64,000 bases of DNA from assembly GCA_050291935.1 (NCBI GenBank), contig JBNKKR010000004.1:1-64000 (forward strand). Reading direction: 5' to 3'. How positions within the stretch are numbered: position 1 is the stretch's first letter; every line of letters starts with the position of its first letter. Below the pieces are notes generated by a model. The model was not told the origin of the DNA. It made no database searches and saw nothing but the letters and a program-made list of their open reading frames with translations. The position numbers and the translations under genes are program-made. The DNA is from Desulfocapsa sp050291935 (GTDB lineage Bacteria > Desulfobacterota > Desulfobulbia > Desulfobulbales > Desulfocapsaceae). Of this stretch, positions 36,333-43,087 are shown one piece after another.

Positions 36333-36626
36333 TTATTCGTTGAGTAGTTTCGATACTCTTTTTATGACGTCATCATGTTTGGATAATGGCAAAGAAGTGT
36401 CATGCAAACTATCCAGTGATTTTTGAATCTTAGCTGTAAACCACTCATCGTATCCTTCTTCTTTTTCCAGGAACATTTCACTTATGAAAGTGTTTTTAGC
36501 ATCTTCCATAGAAATCATAATACCAACAGGCCTGCTATTTTTTGTAACTATCACGGGTTCCCTTTGCATGGCATCAAGGAACGCGCCAAATCTGTTTTTT
36601 GCTTCTACTGAAGTCATTGTTTTCAT
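36333..36626 (-). CDS. Phd/YefM-type antitoxin
   Basis: 97 aa. N terminus MKTMTSVEAKNRFGAFLDAMQREPVIVTKNSRPVGIMISMEDAK is the Phd/YefM DNA-binding domain. The charged C terminus would neutralise the toxin. First gene of the pair. The 158-bp region upstream (36627-36784) has no gene apart from separating it from the ATPase stop. Confidence 0.9.
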   Translation of the reverse strand: MKTMTSVEAKNRFGAFLDAMQREPVIVTKNSRPVGIMISMEDAKNTFISEMFLEKEEGYDEWFTAKIQKSLDSLHDTSLPLSKHDDVIKRVSKLLNE

Positions 36627-36784
36627 TATAAGCTCCGTGTCAAAATGAAAAATTAACTATTCTAACTAAAATATCTATATTAAGCAGTATAGTTGTTGCT
36701 TTTGGAAAAGCAAATTTTACAAACCAAAGAAATGAATTATCTGTCGCTGGAGGACAAACCGGTGAATTTCTCAGTCCTCCTCTG

Positions 36785-38047
36785 TCAGGTTTGTGTTCCA
36801 CTTTTTGTCTGCCAAAGGCAGGAAATGGGAACTGCATAGAGATTGCGGCCAAATGGTACAACCGAGTCACCGTCATACAGTACTACTCCGGCTGTAAACC
36901 TTTCTTTAATGGATTCCTGGAGTTTTCGTAGCCCTTTGAAATCTTCACCGGTTACCGTTGCTGCGGCTTTCACTTCAACACCGGCCACGAGGCCTCTGGA
37001 CTCCAGGACAATATCTATTTCAATTTTGTCCTTGCTGCGGAAATGACTGAAGGTTATTACATCATCGTACCAGCTTGCAAGTCTACGTAATTCTTGATAG
37101 ATAAAAGTTTCCAGCAGGTGCCCGAAAAGAGCACGATCCTTCCACAGCATCTCTGCATCCAGCCCTAGTAAAGCACAGGCTAATCCGGTATCATCAAAGT
37201 GTAATTTGGGGGTTTTGATAAGGCGTTTTAACCGGTTACTGTGCCAGGGAGGCAGCTCCTCCAGTAAGAATATCCGTGACAGCAGTGTTATATATTCACG
37301 GATAGTAGGACGGCTTATCTGGAAGGGTGCTGCAAGCTCGGTTATGTTGATCAGGCATGCCGTTTGTCCGGCAGCAAGGGTCAATAAACGCGGCAAAGTA
37401 TCCAGAGCGCCGATACGTGCCAGATCTTGAATATCACGCTGAATCAACGTATCGGCATAATCCTTATACCATGTCATTTGCCGTCGTGGTGTGGCACGCG
37501 CAAGCGCTGCTGGATAACCTCCGGATGCCACTCGAACGGCGAGTTTTGCGCCCAGCCGTTTGCTCGAGTGTTCTGCCTGAAAGGAAGCGTTGAAAAGTGA
37601 TGACAGGAAATTGGTATCTTCACCTGCTAGTTCTGCCTGAGATAAAGGGTGTAGCCGCAGGATTTCCATACGACCAGCCAGCGAGTCACCCAACCTGGGT
37701 ACCAGCAGTACATTCGCTGAACCAGTCAAAATGAAGCGGCCAGGTTCCCGCCGCCTATCCACTTCCGCTTTTAAAGATGTGAATAACTCCGGTACCCGTT
37801 GCACTTCATCAAGGATTATCCGCTCCGGTAGATCGGCCACATATCCGACAGGATCAGCTTGAGCTGCTGCTCGCTGTACATCGTCATCAAAGGTGTAATA
37901 CGTAAAATTTTCTTCTTCCCCGACCAACTGCGCCAAGGTGGTCTTCCCGCATTGTCGCGGCCCATGAATCAGTACCACAGGTGTGTCTGCCAGGGCCTCG
38001 ACAACACGATCACGAAGATAACGAGGATATAAATTCTGGTTTGTCAT
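36785..38047 (-). CDS. AAA ATPase with DUF4143 C-terminal domain (copy 3)
   Basis: 420 aa from ATG 38047. Walker A IHGPRQCGKTTLAQLVG, Walker B IILDEVQRVPELF, sensor FILTGSANVLLVPRLGDSLAGRMEILRLHPLSQAEL, a winged-helix-like section NITELAAPFQISRPTIREYITLLSRIF, and the C-terminal SRGLVAGVEVKAA block. A TTG at 38068 would add seven residues. The 80 bp upstream of the ATG hold four direct repeats at 22-bp intervals. It is the third, again distinct, ATPase of this family within 5 kb. Confidence 0.87.
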   Translation of the reverse strand: MTNQNLYPRYLRDRVVEALADTPVVLIHGPRQCGKTTLAQLVGEEENFTYYTFDDDVQRAAAQADPVGYVADLPERIILDEVQRVPELFTSLKAEVDRRREPGRFILTGSANVLLVPRLGDSLAGRMEILRLHPLSQAELAGEDTNFLSSLFNASFQAEHSSKRLGAKLAVRVASGGYPAALARATPRRQMTWYKDYADTLIQRDIQDLARIGALDTLPRLLTLAAGQTACLINITELAAPFQISRPTIREYITLLSRIFLLEELPPWHSNRLKRLIKTPKLHFDDTGLACALLGLDAEMLWKDRALFGHLLETFIYQELRRLASWYDDVITFSHFRSKDKIEIDIVLESRGLVAGVEVKAAATVTGEDFKGLRKLQESIKERFTAGVVLYDGDSVVPFGRNLYAVPISCLWQTKSGTQT

Positions 38048-38049
38048 AG

Positions 38050-38129
38050 CGGCTAATCGTAAAAACAAAGCCGACTAATTGCAAGATTTATCCCGACCAA
38101 TTGAAAGTTTTTTGGCGACTAATTGAAAA
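38050..38129. repeat. four direct repeats at 22-bp period upstream of ATPase copy 3
   Basis: Starts at 38050, 38072, 38094 and 38116, each exactly 22 bp apart. CGACTAATTGCAAG, CGACCAATTGAAAG and CGACTAATTGAAAA are close copies; the one nearest the gene, CGGCTAATCGTAAA, matches the last in 11 of 14. Spacers are 8 bp. A 22-bp period puts the sites on the same DNA face. They lie -3 to -82 from the ATPase ATG. Read on the gene strand they are YTTKCAATTRGTCG. A tandem TTCTTTAGG pair follows at 38144-38161. Confidence 0.75.
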
Positions 38130-38230
38130 CTTAAAGAGTGGCGTTCTTTAGGTTCTTTAGGTAGATAAATTAACAAATATTGGCTATGATATTCCTAAAA
38201 AAGGTATGTTTTGCCCCAAGAAGTGCTGTT

Positions 38231-38419
38231 TTGACGATTGCTTTTCATATCAAGCAACTACAGCAAGAGATACAATGGACCCAAGCCGAATGAGCTGGGA
38301 AGATGGGGGCAAGCAAAAACAGATATCAGCTTATGCGCGGGGGGAATGCTCCATCAACAGATGTTTTGATCAAACTGTCTGGAGTATTTGATGTTACGCT
38401 TAATCATCTTGCATTTTGA
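38231..38419 (+). pseudogene. broken XRE-family helix-turn-helix regulator
   Basis: One reading frame from a TTG at 38231 to TGA at 38417 reads HIKQLQQEIQWTQAE, stop (TGA at 38291), AGKMGAS, then after a region that is out of frame (the neighbouring frame reads KQISAYARG), NAPSTDVLIKLSGVFDVTLNHLAF. This is the XRE HTH pattern (IKxLRxExxWTQAELAxxxGxSxxxISxYxRGxxxPSxDVLxKLxxVFxVxxDYLxF). An internal stop and two compensating frameshifts make it a pseudogene. It was probably the regulator of a toxin-antitoxin or similar unit. Confidence 0.8.
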
Positions 38420-38443
38420 CCTACTTTTAGGAGTTGTAACGAC

Positions 38444-38653
38444 ATGACAAATATATTCACAGCAGTTGTTCATAAGGAAGAAAATCTCTATGTAGCCGAA
38501 TGTTCTGAGGTAGGCACTGCAAGCCAGGGAGAGACTATTGAAGAAGCGGTGAGTAACCTAAAAGAAGCAACTGAACTTTACCTTGAAGAATTTCCCATCA
38601 AGCAGACCTTTAGACCTTTTTTGACTACGTTTGAGGTCGCGGCCCATGCCTGA
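38444..38653 (+). CDS. hicB: HicB-like antitoxin
   Basis: 69 aa: TAVVHKEENLYVAECSEVGTASQGETIEEAVSNLKEATELYLEEFP is the HicB partial RNase-H fold pattern. It is the short form without a separate DNA-binding domain. ATG at 38444 with AGGAG upstream. Its stop overlaps the start of a truncated hicA by 8 bp. The gene itself looks intact, so it is an orphan antitoxin. Confidence 0.87.
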   Translation: MTNIFTAVVHKEENLYVAECSEVGTASQGETIEEAVSNLKEATELYLEEFPIKQTFRPFLTTFEVAAHA

Positions 38654-38705
38654 AATCCCGCGAATATCTGGCGAGGAGGCTAATAGCAGGCATTATAGTT
38701 GTTAA
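38646..38705 (+). pseudogene. hicA: truncated hicA toxin (19 codons)
   Basis: ATG at 38646 within the hicB end, reading MPEIPRISGEEA, the typical HicA N terminus (MPKIPRISGxEA), then a stop at 38703 after 19 codons. Normal HicA proteins are about 60-80 aa and carry a central G.SH...R motif that is absent here. The HicBA pair has therefore lost its toxin. Confidence 0.7.
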
Positions 38706-38847
38706 TTTTGTAAAAAATAATAACAATTCTTGAAATAGTTGTTTTGACTATTTACAGATCGTATAAAGTGTGATACTAGTGCAACAAATGGCGTTTGTCT
38801 TTTTGAAGACAGACGGTTTGTTAGGGCAAAATAATTGGGGTGTGAAA

Positions 38848-39570
38848 ATGAAAAAGAGATATATTTTGGCTCTCTGTTCCGCAGCGCTGTGCTTTGCGAT
38901 AACAGGGATGGCACAGGCTGCTACGGTTAGTACCACTGAGATCACAGGAACAGTTGAGGAAATCGATTCTATTTCCAGCTATTCGACATCAGGTATAACC
39001 ATGGCGGGAATGGAGGTAACCGTAACGTTTTCAGATTTTACGACGGAGACCATTTCCTGGGGAAGTAGTGGGTATGGTTCTGGTGCTGAGGGAACCGGCT
39101 GGTCTTTGACTATGTCTGATCCAAGTACAACCACCTATTTTGATGCATACTGGGATTTTGATGTGACTGATTCTAGTAAGTCTGTTTTGAGCATCGCTTT
39201 GGATGGTTTTGCTAATAATGTTGTTTTTGACGATGATGTTACGGGGGTAGGTAGTGTTGGTTCTGGATATGGTAATTCGCTTACGATTGATGCCTACACT
39301 GCACCTGATACTACATACGATGGATTGATCAATGTGTCGTATATTGGTGGAGTGCAAATAGCTGGACAGGCGTTGGTTGGTGATTTATATCAAAGCATGT
39401 TGATTGAATTTGCTGGAGATGCTTTCACTGCTGCTGATGAGTTTTACTTCTTGCAAGATACGGACAATATGGCAAATCCGATTCCTGAACCTGCTACGGT
39501 GCTACTTTTGGGCCTAGGCGTTGCTGGATTGGCTGGAGGTCGTTTACGACGGAAGGGAGTGAAGAAGTAA
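38848..39570 (+). CDS. PEP-CTERM domain protein
   Basis: 240 aa exported protein. Start ATG at 38848 (MKKRYILALCSAALCFAITGMAQA) gives a signal peptide with cleavage after AQA. The mature part is Ser/Thr/Gly/Asp-rich with few lysines. The C-terminal IPEPATVLLLGLGVAGLAGGRLRRKG is a PEP-CTERM tripartite signal: PEP motif, hydrophobic helix and basic end. Such proteins are sorted by exosortase and attached or released at the surface with exopolysaccharide. No exosortase is in the window. Followed by a strong terminator. Convergent with the HPr-kinase-like gene. Confidence 0.9.
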   Translation: MKKRYILALCSAALCFAITGMAQAATVSTTEITGTVEEIDSISSYSTSGITMAGMEVTVTFSDFTTETISWGSSGYGSGAEGTGWSLTMSDPSTTTYFDAYWDFDVTDSSKSVLSIALDGFANNVVFDDDVTGVGSVGSGYGNSLTIDAYTAPDTTYDGLINVSYIGGVQIAGQALVGDLYQSMLIEFAGDAFTAADEFYFLQDTDNMANPIPEPATVLLLGLGVAGLAGGRLRRKGVKK

Positions 39571-39600
39571 TTTTTTTCTCCAATAACATTGAGTGTTTGA

Positions 39601-39633
39601 AAAAGCTGATGTCCATGTTGACATCAGCTTTTT
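39601..39633. terminator. intrinsic terminator after the PEP-CTERM gene
   Basis: 13-bp stem AAAAGCTGATGTC / GACATCAGCTTTT with a 6-nt loop, followed by a T-run ending at about 39636. It lies between the convergent PEP-CTERM and HPr-kinase-like genes and, being symmetrical with A- and T-runs on both sides, may stop both. Confidence 0.92.
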
Positions 39634-39687
39634 TTGTTTACAGTACACTTTTTCTCCAGTATTGAGTCATATTGTTAATGGCGTGAC

Positions 39688-40590
39688 CTATGCGCTTACA
39701 AGTAGTTCAAGGCTGCTAATAATCCTTGGTATCGCATCCGTCGTTTGCGGGCTACATATTTTATGGATTTGCACTTGCTGTAGAAGAAGGGAACAGCAAT
39801 CGAGCAGCGTGGTGTATTCTTCTTTAGATAGCGCAGTATGGTATTTTGCAAAGTATTGATTGCTAAGAAGGTGAAACAATTTTTCCGATTCAGTTAGTTG
39901 CTGAATAGTTACAGTGTTTCCTCGTTCCAAGATTACAATATTGCATAAGGGAGAGTTGTGTTGTGCTAGTTGGTTACTTTGAATGTTAACAGCATGCTTG
40001 GGAAGTATTGGAGAAATAAGAGGGAATTTCTCCAGATTTAGCCCTATGGCTCGCATGGCATCGTACCACAATTTTATTCTTGGAATACCTAATGGAATAA
40101 TTGGTTTTCCCTCTGGAACGATTGAGACTGCCGTTACATCGTCAGTTAAAAATTTATGTCCTTTGGTAACTAACGCAGCGGTAATTGTAGATTTTCCAAA
40201 CCCCTTGTCTCCAACAAGCATTACCCCCTTATTCATGATGGTTACAGAACTAGCGTGAAAGACACTAAACCCCATCTGTTTAAGCAAGGTAGCCATAACA
40301 ATGGCATAAAGTGGCTGTAGTATCAGGTTGGAGAACTCAACGGAAAGAGAGTGCGGTGTGATAACGATTTTGTTGGCATCCTCTATGTTATATGACGCCA
40401 CCTCTGGCCAGCAAATAACAAGTCCATCGCCATTGTCTGAAACCACAACCTTTTCGTCAACGACGGGTGGAGAAGGAAAATACGCGCTTTCGGAGACTGA
40501 TACCTCATACTCCCCTGAATGTGCTACATTGAATCCGGGGAGTGCTCGATATGACCGGATACCAAATCCATAAGCTTCACAAAAAAACAC
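39688..40590 (-). CDS. HPr-kinase-like protein of the lasso-peptide cluster
   Basis: 300 aa. Start GTG at 40590 (no better start in frame; FFCEAYGFGIRSYRALPGF is the usual beginning of lasso-associated HprK-like proteins). P-loop GDKGFGKST at 127-135, then LTDDVTAV with an acidic pair at 150-151, both typical for HPr kinase. In the paeninodin system a homologous kinase phosphorylates the C-terminal Ser of the precursor. The precursor here also ends in Ser. Last gene of the operon, 69 bp after the precursor. Acting on a peptide rather than HPr is inferred from context. Confidence 0.85.
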   Translation of the reverse strand: MFFCEAYGFGIRSYRALPGFNVAHSGEYEVSVSESAYFPSPPVVDEKVVVSDNGDGLVICWPEVASYNIEDANKIVITPHSLSVEFSNLILQPLYAIVMATLLKQMGFSVFHASSVTIMNKGVMLVGDKGFGKSTITAALVTKGHKFLTDDVTAVSIVPEGKPIIPLGIPRIKLWYDAMRAIGLNLEKFPLISPILPKHAVNIQSNQLAQHNSPLCNIVILERGNTVTIQQLTESEKLFHLLSNQYFAKYHTALSKEEYTTLLDCCSLLLQQVQIHKICSPQTTDAIPRIISSLELLVSA

Positions 40591-40619
40591 TGTGATCTGA
40601 ACGAATAAGACTCTCGCAG

Positions 40620-40655
40620 AATGCTAGACCAAAGTGCAAATGGTCAGCTAGCATT
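40620..40655 (-). terminator. hairpin between lasso precursor and kinase genes
   Basis: AATGCTAG (minus strand) pairs with CTAGCATT, 8 bp, extended by ACCA/TGGT after a 3-nt bulge; about 12 bp in all, loop about 9. It lies 5 bp after the precursor stop in the 69-bp gap. No T-run follows on the minus strand, so it is more likely a processing or stability stem, or a partial terminator, that leaves the precursor message more abundant than the kinase. Typical of RiPP precursor genes. Confidence 0.55.
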
Positions 40656-40659
40656 TTTG

Positions 40660-40845
40660 TCAACTGCAACCTATAGTACCTAAACCAGGTATCGAGCAAT
40701 CACTTGGACCGCTGTTAGCTTCTCCTTTTGTTAGCTCTGATGCCTTTCCTAGCCTAGCTACTGTGGGCGCTTCATATATTGGTTTTTTTGCCATTTTTCC
40801 TGAGTTACAAGAAATTTCAGGTTTGTTTGATCGCCGATAATGCAT
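40660..40845 (-). CDS. probable lasso-peptide precursor
   Basis: 61 aa. Leader carries Y24-x2-P27, G33 and T39 at position -2, the lasso-precursor pattern YxxP...G...Tx. The predicted core starts at G41: ring segment GEANSGPSD (Gly1 to Asp9 isopeptide, nine residues) and tail CSIPGLGTIGCS (12 residues). Cys10 and Cys20 both lie in the tail, as in class IV lasso peptides. The last residue is Ser61. Start ATG at 40845 has GGGGG five bases upstream, overlapping the cyclase stop; a second start at 40794 (MAKKPIYEAP) with AGGA is possible. Recognised by its flanking cyclase, RRE protein and kinase. No product is known. Confidence 0.85.
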   Translation of the reverse strand: MHYRRSNKPEISCNSGKMAKKPIYEAPTVARLGKASELTKGEANSGPSDCSIPGLGTIGCS

Positions 40846-40847
40846 AA

Positions 40848-42740
40848 TTACCCCCTTACTTTTCTATTCCAAACATCCAAAGATACAATTTTTAACAGAA
40901 TTCTAATGTCAACGAAGCTGAAGCGAGTAGATTCCCGAAAAAATGAGTCGCATGCTTGCTGGGAAAATTTCCTATTTACATAATCATACGTTTCCTTGGA
41001 TATGTTGTCAATGCTAAACTGTAACCATTCCTTTGCGGCTGTTGAAAATACGTGATTTATATTAGCATCGAAATACGTTTTTGATTTTCGCTTAGAGATT
41101 TTTTCAGGAAAGATTGACCGTAAAGCATTCCGTAGAATATTTCTATTGTAACCCTTATGCCTCTTATGCTGAGTCGGTAGGGCTAAGCAAAATTCTATGA
41201 GTCGTTTATCGAAGAAGGGATATCTGCCTATTAAATTCTGCCTTTTATTTTGTCGTTCAAATAATTCAAGATGAAGAGGGCGTAATGGTTGCTTGACTAA
41301 AAGGTGATGATGAATTTTTTCTGTTTGAGCAGGGTGATAGCGAGTATGAAAGAAAGAAAGTAATCGTTCCCGCATATCACTATTCTGTAAAAATGAGGGA
41401 TTTAGTATATCCGTCATTTTTTGAATATCTTTTTTATGATAAAAAGAAGGAAATAATTGGCCATAGTCATAGCTTATCCGTTGCCGAGCAATATATGCAA
41501 ATAATTTCAACGCCTTTTTTAGGCTTTGTGTATTACCAGTGGCGTAGCATTCTTGTAACAGGCGTAGCCATCTGCCACGAATAAATAAATCATTATACAA
41601 ACCTTCACCATGGGAAACTGCAGAATCCCCATCATGTCCATCCAGAATAACACGGATACCTTTTTTTTCTGCAATTCCCATAAGATTCCATACCATAAAG
41701 AAATGAGGTGCAAAGAATGGCTCGTCTTCTGTGTTGGCGACTTGTTCAAAAGCTTTACCCGGGTGAATTGTATCCGCTTCGATAAAGTTTGGCGAAATGT
41801 TATATCTTGCAAGTGTGCTGTTAAAAAAATGACGCTCATCGCATTCTGTTACTGTATTAAAAATTCCAGAGAAGGAATGCAATGTCCCGGGATAGCAGTT
41901 TTGCAAAGGACCTGCTGCCATACAGACAATGGAAGACGAGTCAAGACCGCCACTAAGGTAGGAGCCTATTGGAAAGGCTGTGCGCAACCTGCAGCGGACG
42001 GATTCTTTAAAAATGGAGTAAAAAGCTTCTCTATATTCACTATCTTTTTTACAGAAGAGTGTCGTTGCATGGGGCTCCCAGAATTTTTCGATAAGGCTAT
42101 TGTCTCTGGTAATTTTGAAATAATGGCCCGGAGGAAGACGAAATAGAGTCGTATAAAAGGTGCTTTCTTCATCAGTAACTTCACATGTAAGAAACTCGGC
42201 TATCCTGGTGGTATTGATTATGGAGGTGTCTTTAAGGGGAAGACAACGAATCCCTTTTATCTCAGAAGCAAAAACAAAAATATCATCGGAAAGATAATAG
42301 TAGAAGGGCATAACGCCCATATGATCCCTCGCACAAAAGAGAGATTGGGCAGCAGCATCCCAAATAACAAAGGCAAAATCACCTAGAAGATGATATACGC
42401 AATCATGGCCCCATTTTTCGTAAGCCGCAAGGATAAGTTCGCTATCCGTTGTTTGGGAAAGGGGTTTTGACCATCCAACTGAATCTCGTAATTCTTCCCG
42501 GTTATCTATTCGCCCCTGCCAGGTAATGGTTCGCCTGGATCTCTGATTTTGGGCAGGGAGTTTTTCAAAAAGAGATTCCGGGGTGTCATGAAGAGCACAA
42601 TGCAATAGGCCGATATTGGAATCAGAAAAATAATTGATACCGTCCGGCCCCCGATGGGCCAAGGCTGTCCCCATTGCTTGTAACTGAGTTGGTTCAACAG
42701 GTGCGCCGTTGCGATGGAAGATTCCGCCTATTCCACTCAT
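40848..42740 (-). CDS. asparagine-synthetase-like lasso cyclase (C protein)
   Basis: 630 aa. N-terminal glutaminase-like domain (SGIGGIFHRNGAPVE, LAHRGPDG) in which the catalytic Cys2 is Ser, so glutamine hydrolysis is unlikely. C-terminal AsnB synthetase domain with the ATP-pyrophosphatase loop SGGLDSSSIV at 263-272 and a later DGHDGDSAVSHGEG. In lasso biosynthesis the C protein adenylates the Asp/Glu side chain and joins it to the N-terminal amine of the core. Its N-terminal ATG overlaps the PqqD-like gene by 4 bp and its stop is 2 bp before the precursor ATG, so all are tightly coupled. Confidence 0.9.
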   Translation of the reverse strand: MSGIGGIFHRNGAPVEPTQLQAMGTALAHRGPDGINYFSDSNIGLLHCALHDTPESLFEKLPAQNQRSRRTITWQGRIDNREELRDSVGWSKPLSQTTDSELILAAYEKWGHDCVYHLLGDFAFVIWDAAAQSLFCARDHMGVMPFYYYLSDDIFVFASEIKGIRCLPLKDTSIINTTRIAEFLTCEVTDEESTFYTTLFRLPPGHYFKITRDNSLIEKFWEPHATTLFCKKDSEYREAFYSIFKESVRCRLRTAFPIGSYLSGGLDSSSIVCMAAGPLQNCYPGTLHSFSGIFNTVTECDERHFFNSTLARYNISPNFIEADTIHPGKAFEQVANTEDEPFFAPHFFMVWNLMGIAEKKGIRVILDGHDGDSAVSHGEGLYNDLFIRGRWLRLLQECYATGNTQSLKKALKLFAYIARQRISYDYGQLFPSFYHKKDIQKMTDILNPSFLQNSDMRERLLSFFHTRYHPAQTEKIHHHLLVKQPLRPLHLELFERQNKRQNLIGRYPFFDKRLIEFCLALPTQHKRHKGYNRNILRNALRSIFPEKISKRKSKTYFDANINHVFSTAAKEWLQFSIDNISKETYDYVNRKFSQQACDSFFRESTRFSFVDIRILLKIVSLDVWNRKVRG

Positions 42741-43051
42741 TGTGCTTGAATAGTAATAAATTCTTTATCCGCAAGTTGTTGTAAAAAGCTAAGGATATCC
42801 GGAGTACATTCTTCATCTGTTGTATCAAATCTATCAGTTACCTTTGTGATAAGTTGAGCTAATGTAACGTCCTCTTGCAAAAGTTCCCAAATAAGTGAAG
42901 CAACTGGGTTCAATTGACTGTATACTCCGTCAACCATATCAAGAATGATGGTTTCCATATCAATCTGCGTGGACAATTTGTCGTCTTTCCTGCAGAAGGT
43001 GGCTTGGGAGAGTTTGGCATTTTTGGGGGAAAAGAACGTTGCGTAATCCAT
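42737..43051 (-). CDS. PqqD-like leader-binding protein (B1/RRE)
   Basis: 104 aa, winged-helix RRE fold of PqqD type: ILDMVDGVYSQLNPVASLIWELLQEDVTLAQLITKVTDRFDTTDEECTPDILSFLQQL. In split lasso systems B1 binds the leader and delivers the precursor to the B2 peptidase and C cyclase. The B2 (transglutaminase-like Cys-His-Asp protease) that normally follows is absent; the gene is immediately followed by the cyclase. ATG at 43051, preceded by the ABC permease stop at 43088. Confidence 0.87.
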   Translation of the reverse strand: MDYATFFSPKNAKLSQATFCRKDDKLSTQIDMETIILDMVDGVYSQLNPVASLIWELLQEDVTLAQLITKVTDRFDTTDEECTPDILSFLQQLADKEFITIQAQ

Positions 43052-43087
43052 AACGTTTTTGCTCGTTTTTTTTGTATTTTTGTAGTG

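Noticed and set aside
38050..38129. CRISPR array
   Set aside because: The repeats are 14 bp with only 8-bp spacers, too short for CRISPR, and there are no cas genes.
38206..38391. 61-codon gene over the XRE relic
   Set aside because: The protein has no recognisable fold in that frame; XRE homology lies in another frame and is interrupted, so it was called a pseudogene.
40848..42740. Normal asparagine synthase B or exosortase-associated amidotransferase
   Set aside because: The N-terminal catalytic Cys is replaced by Ser, and the gene stands between B1 and a lasso-type precursor, so lasso cyclase is a better fit.
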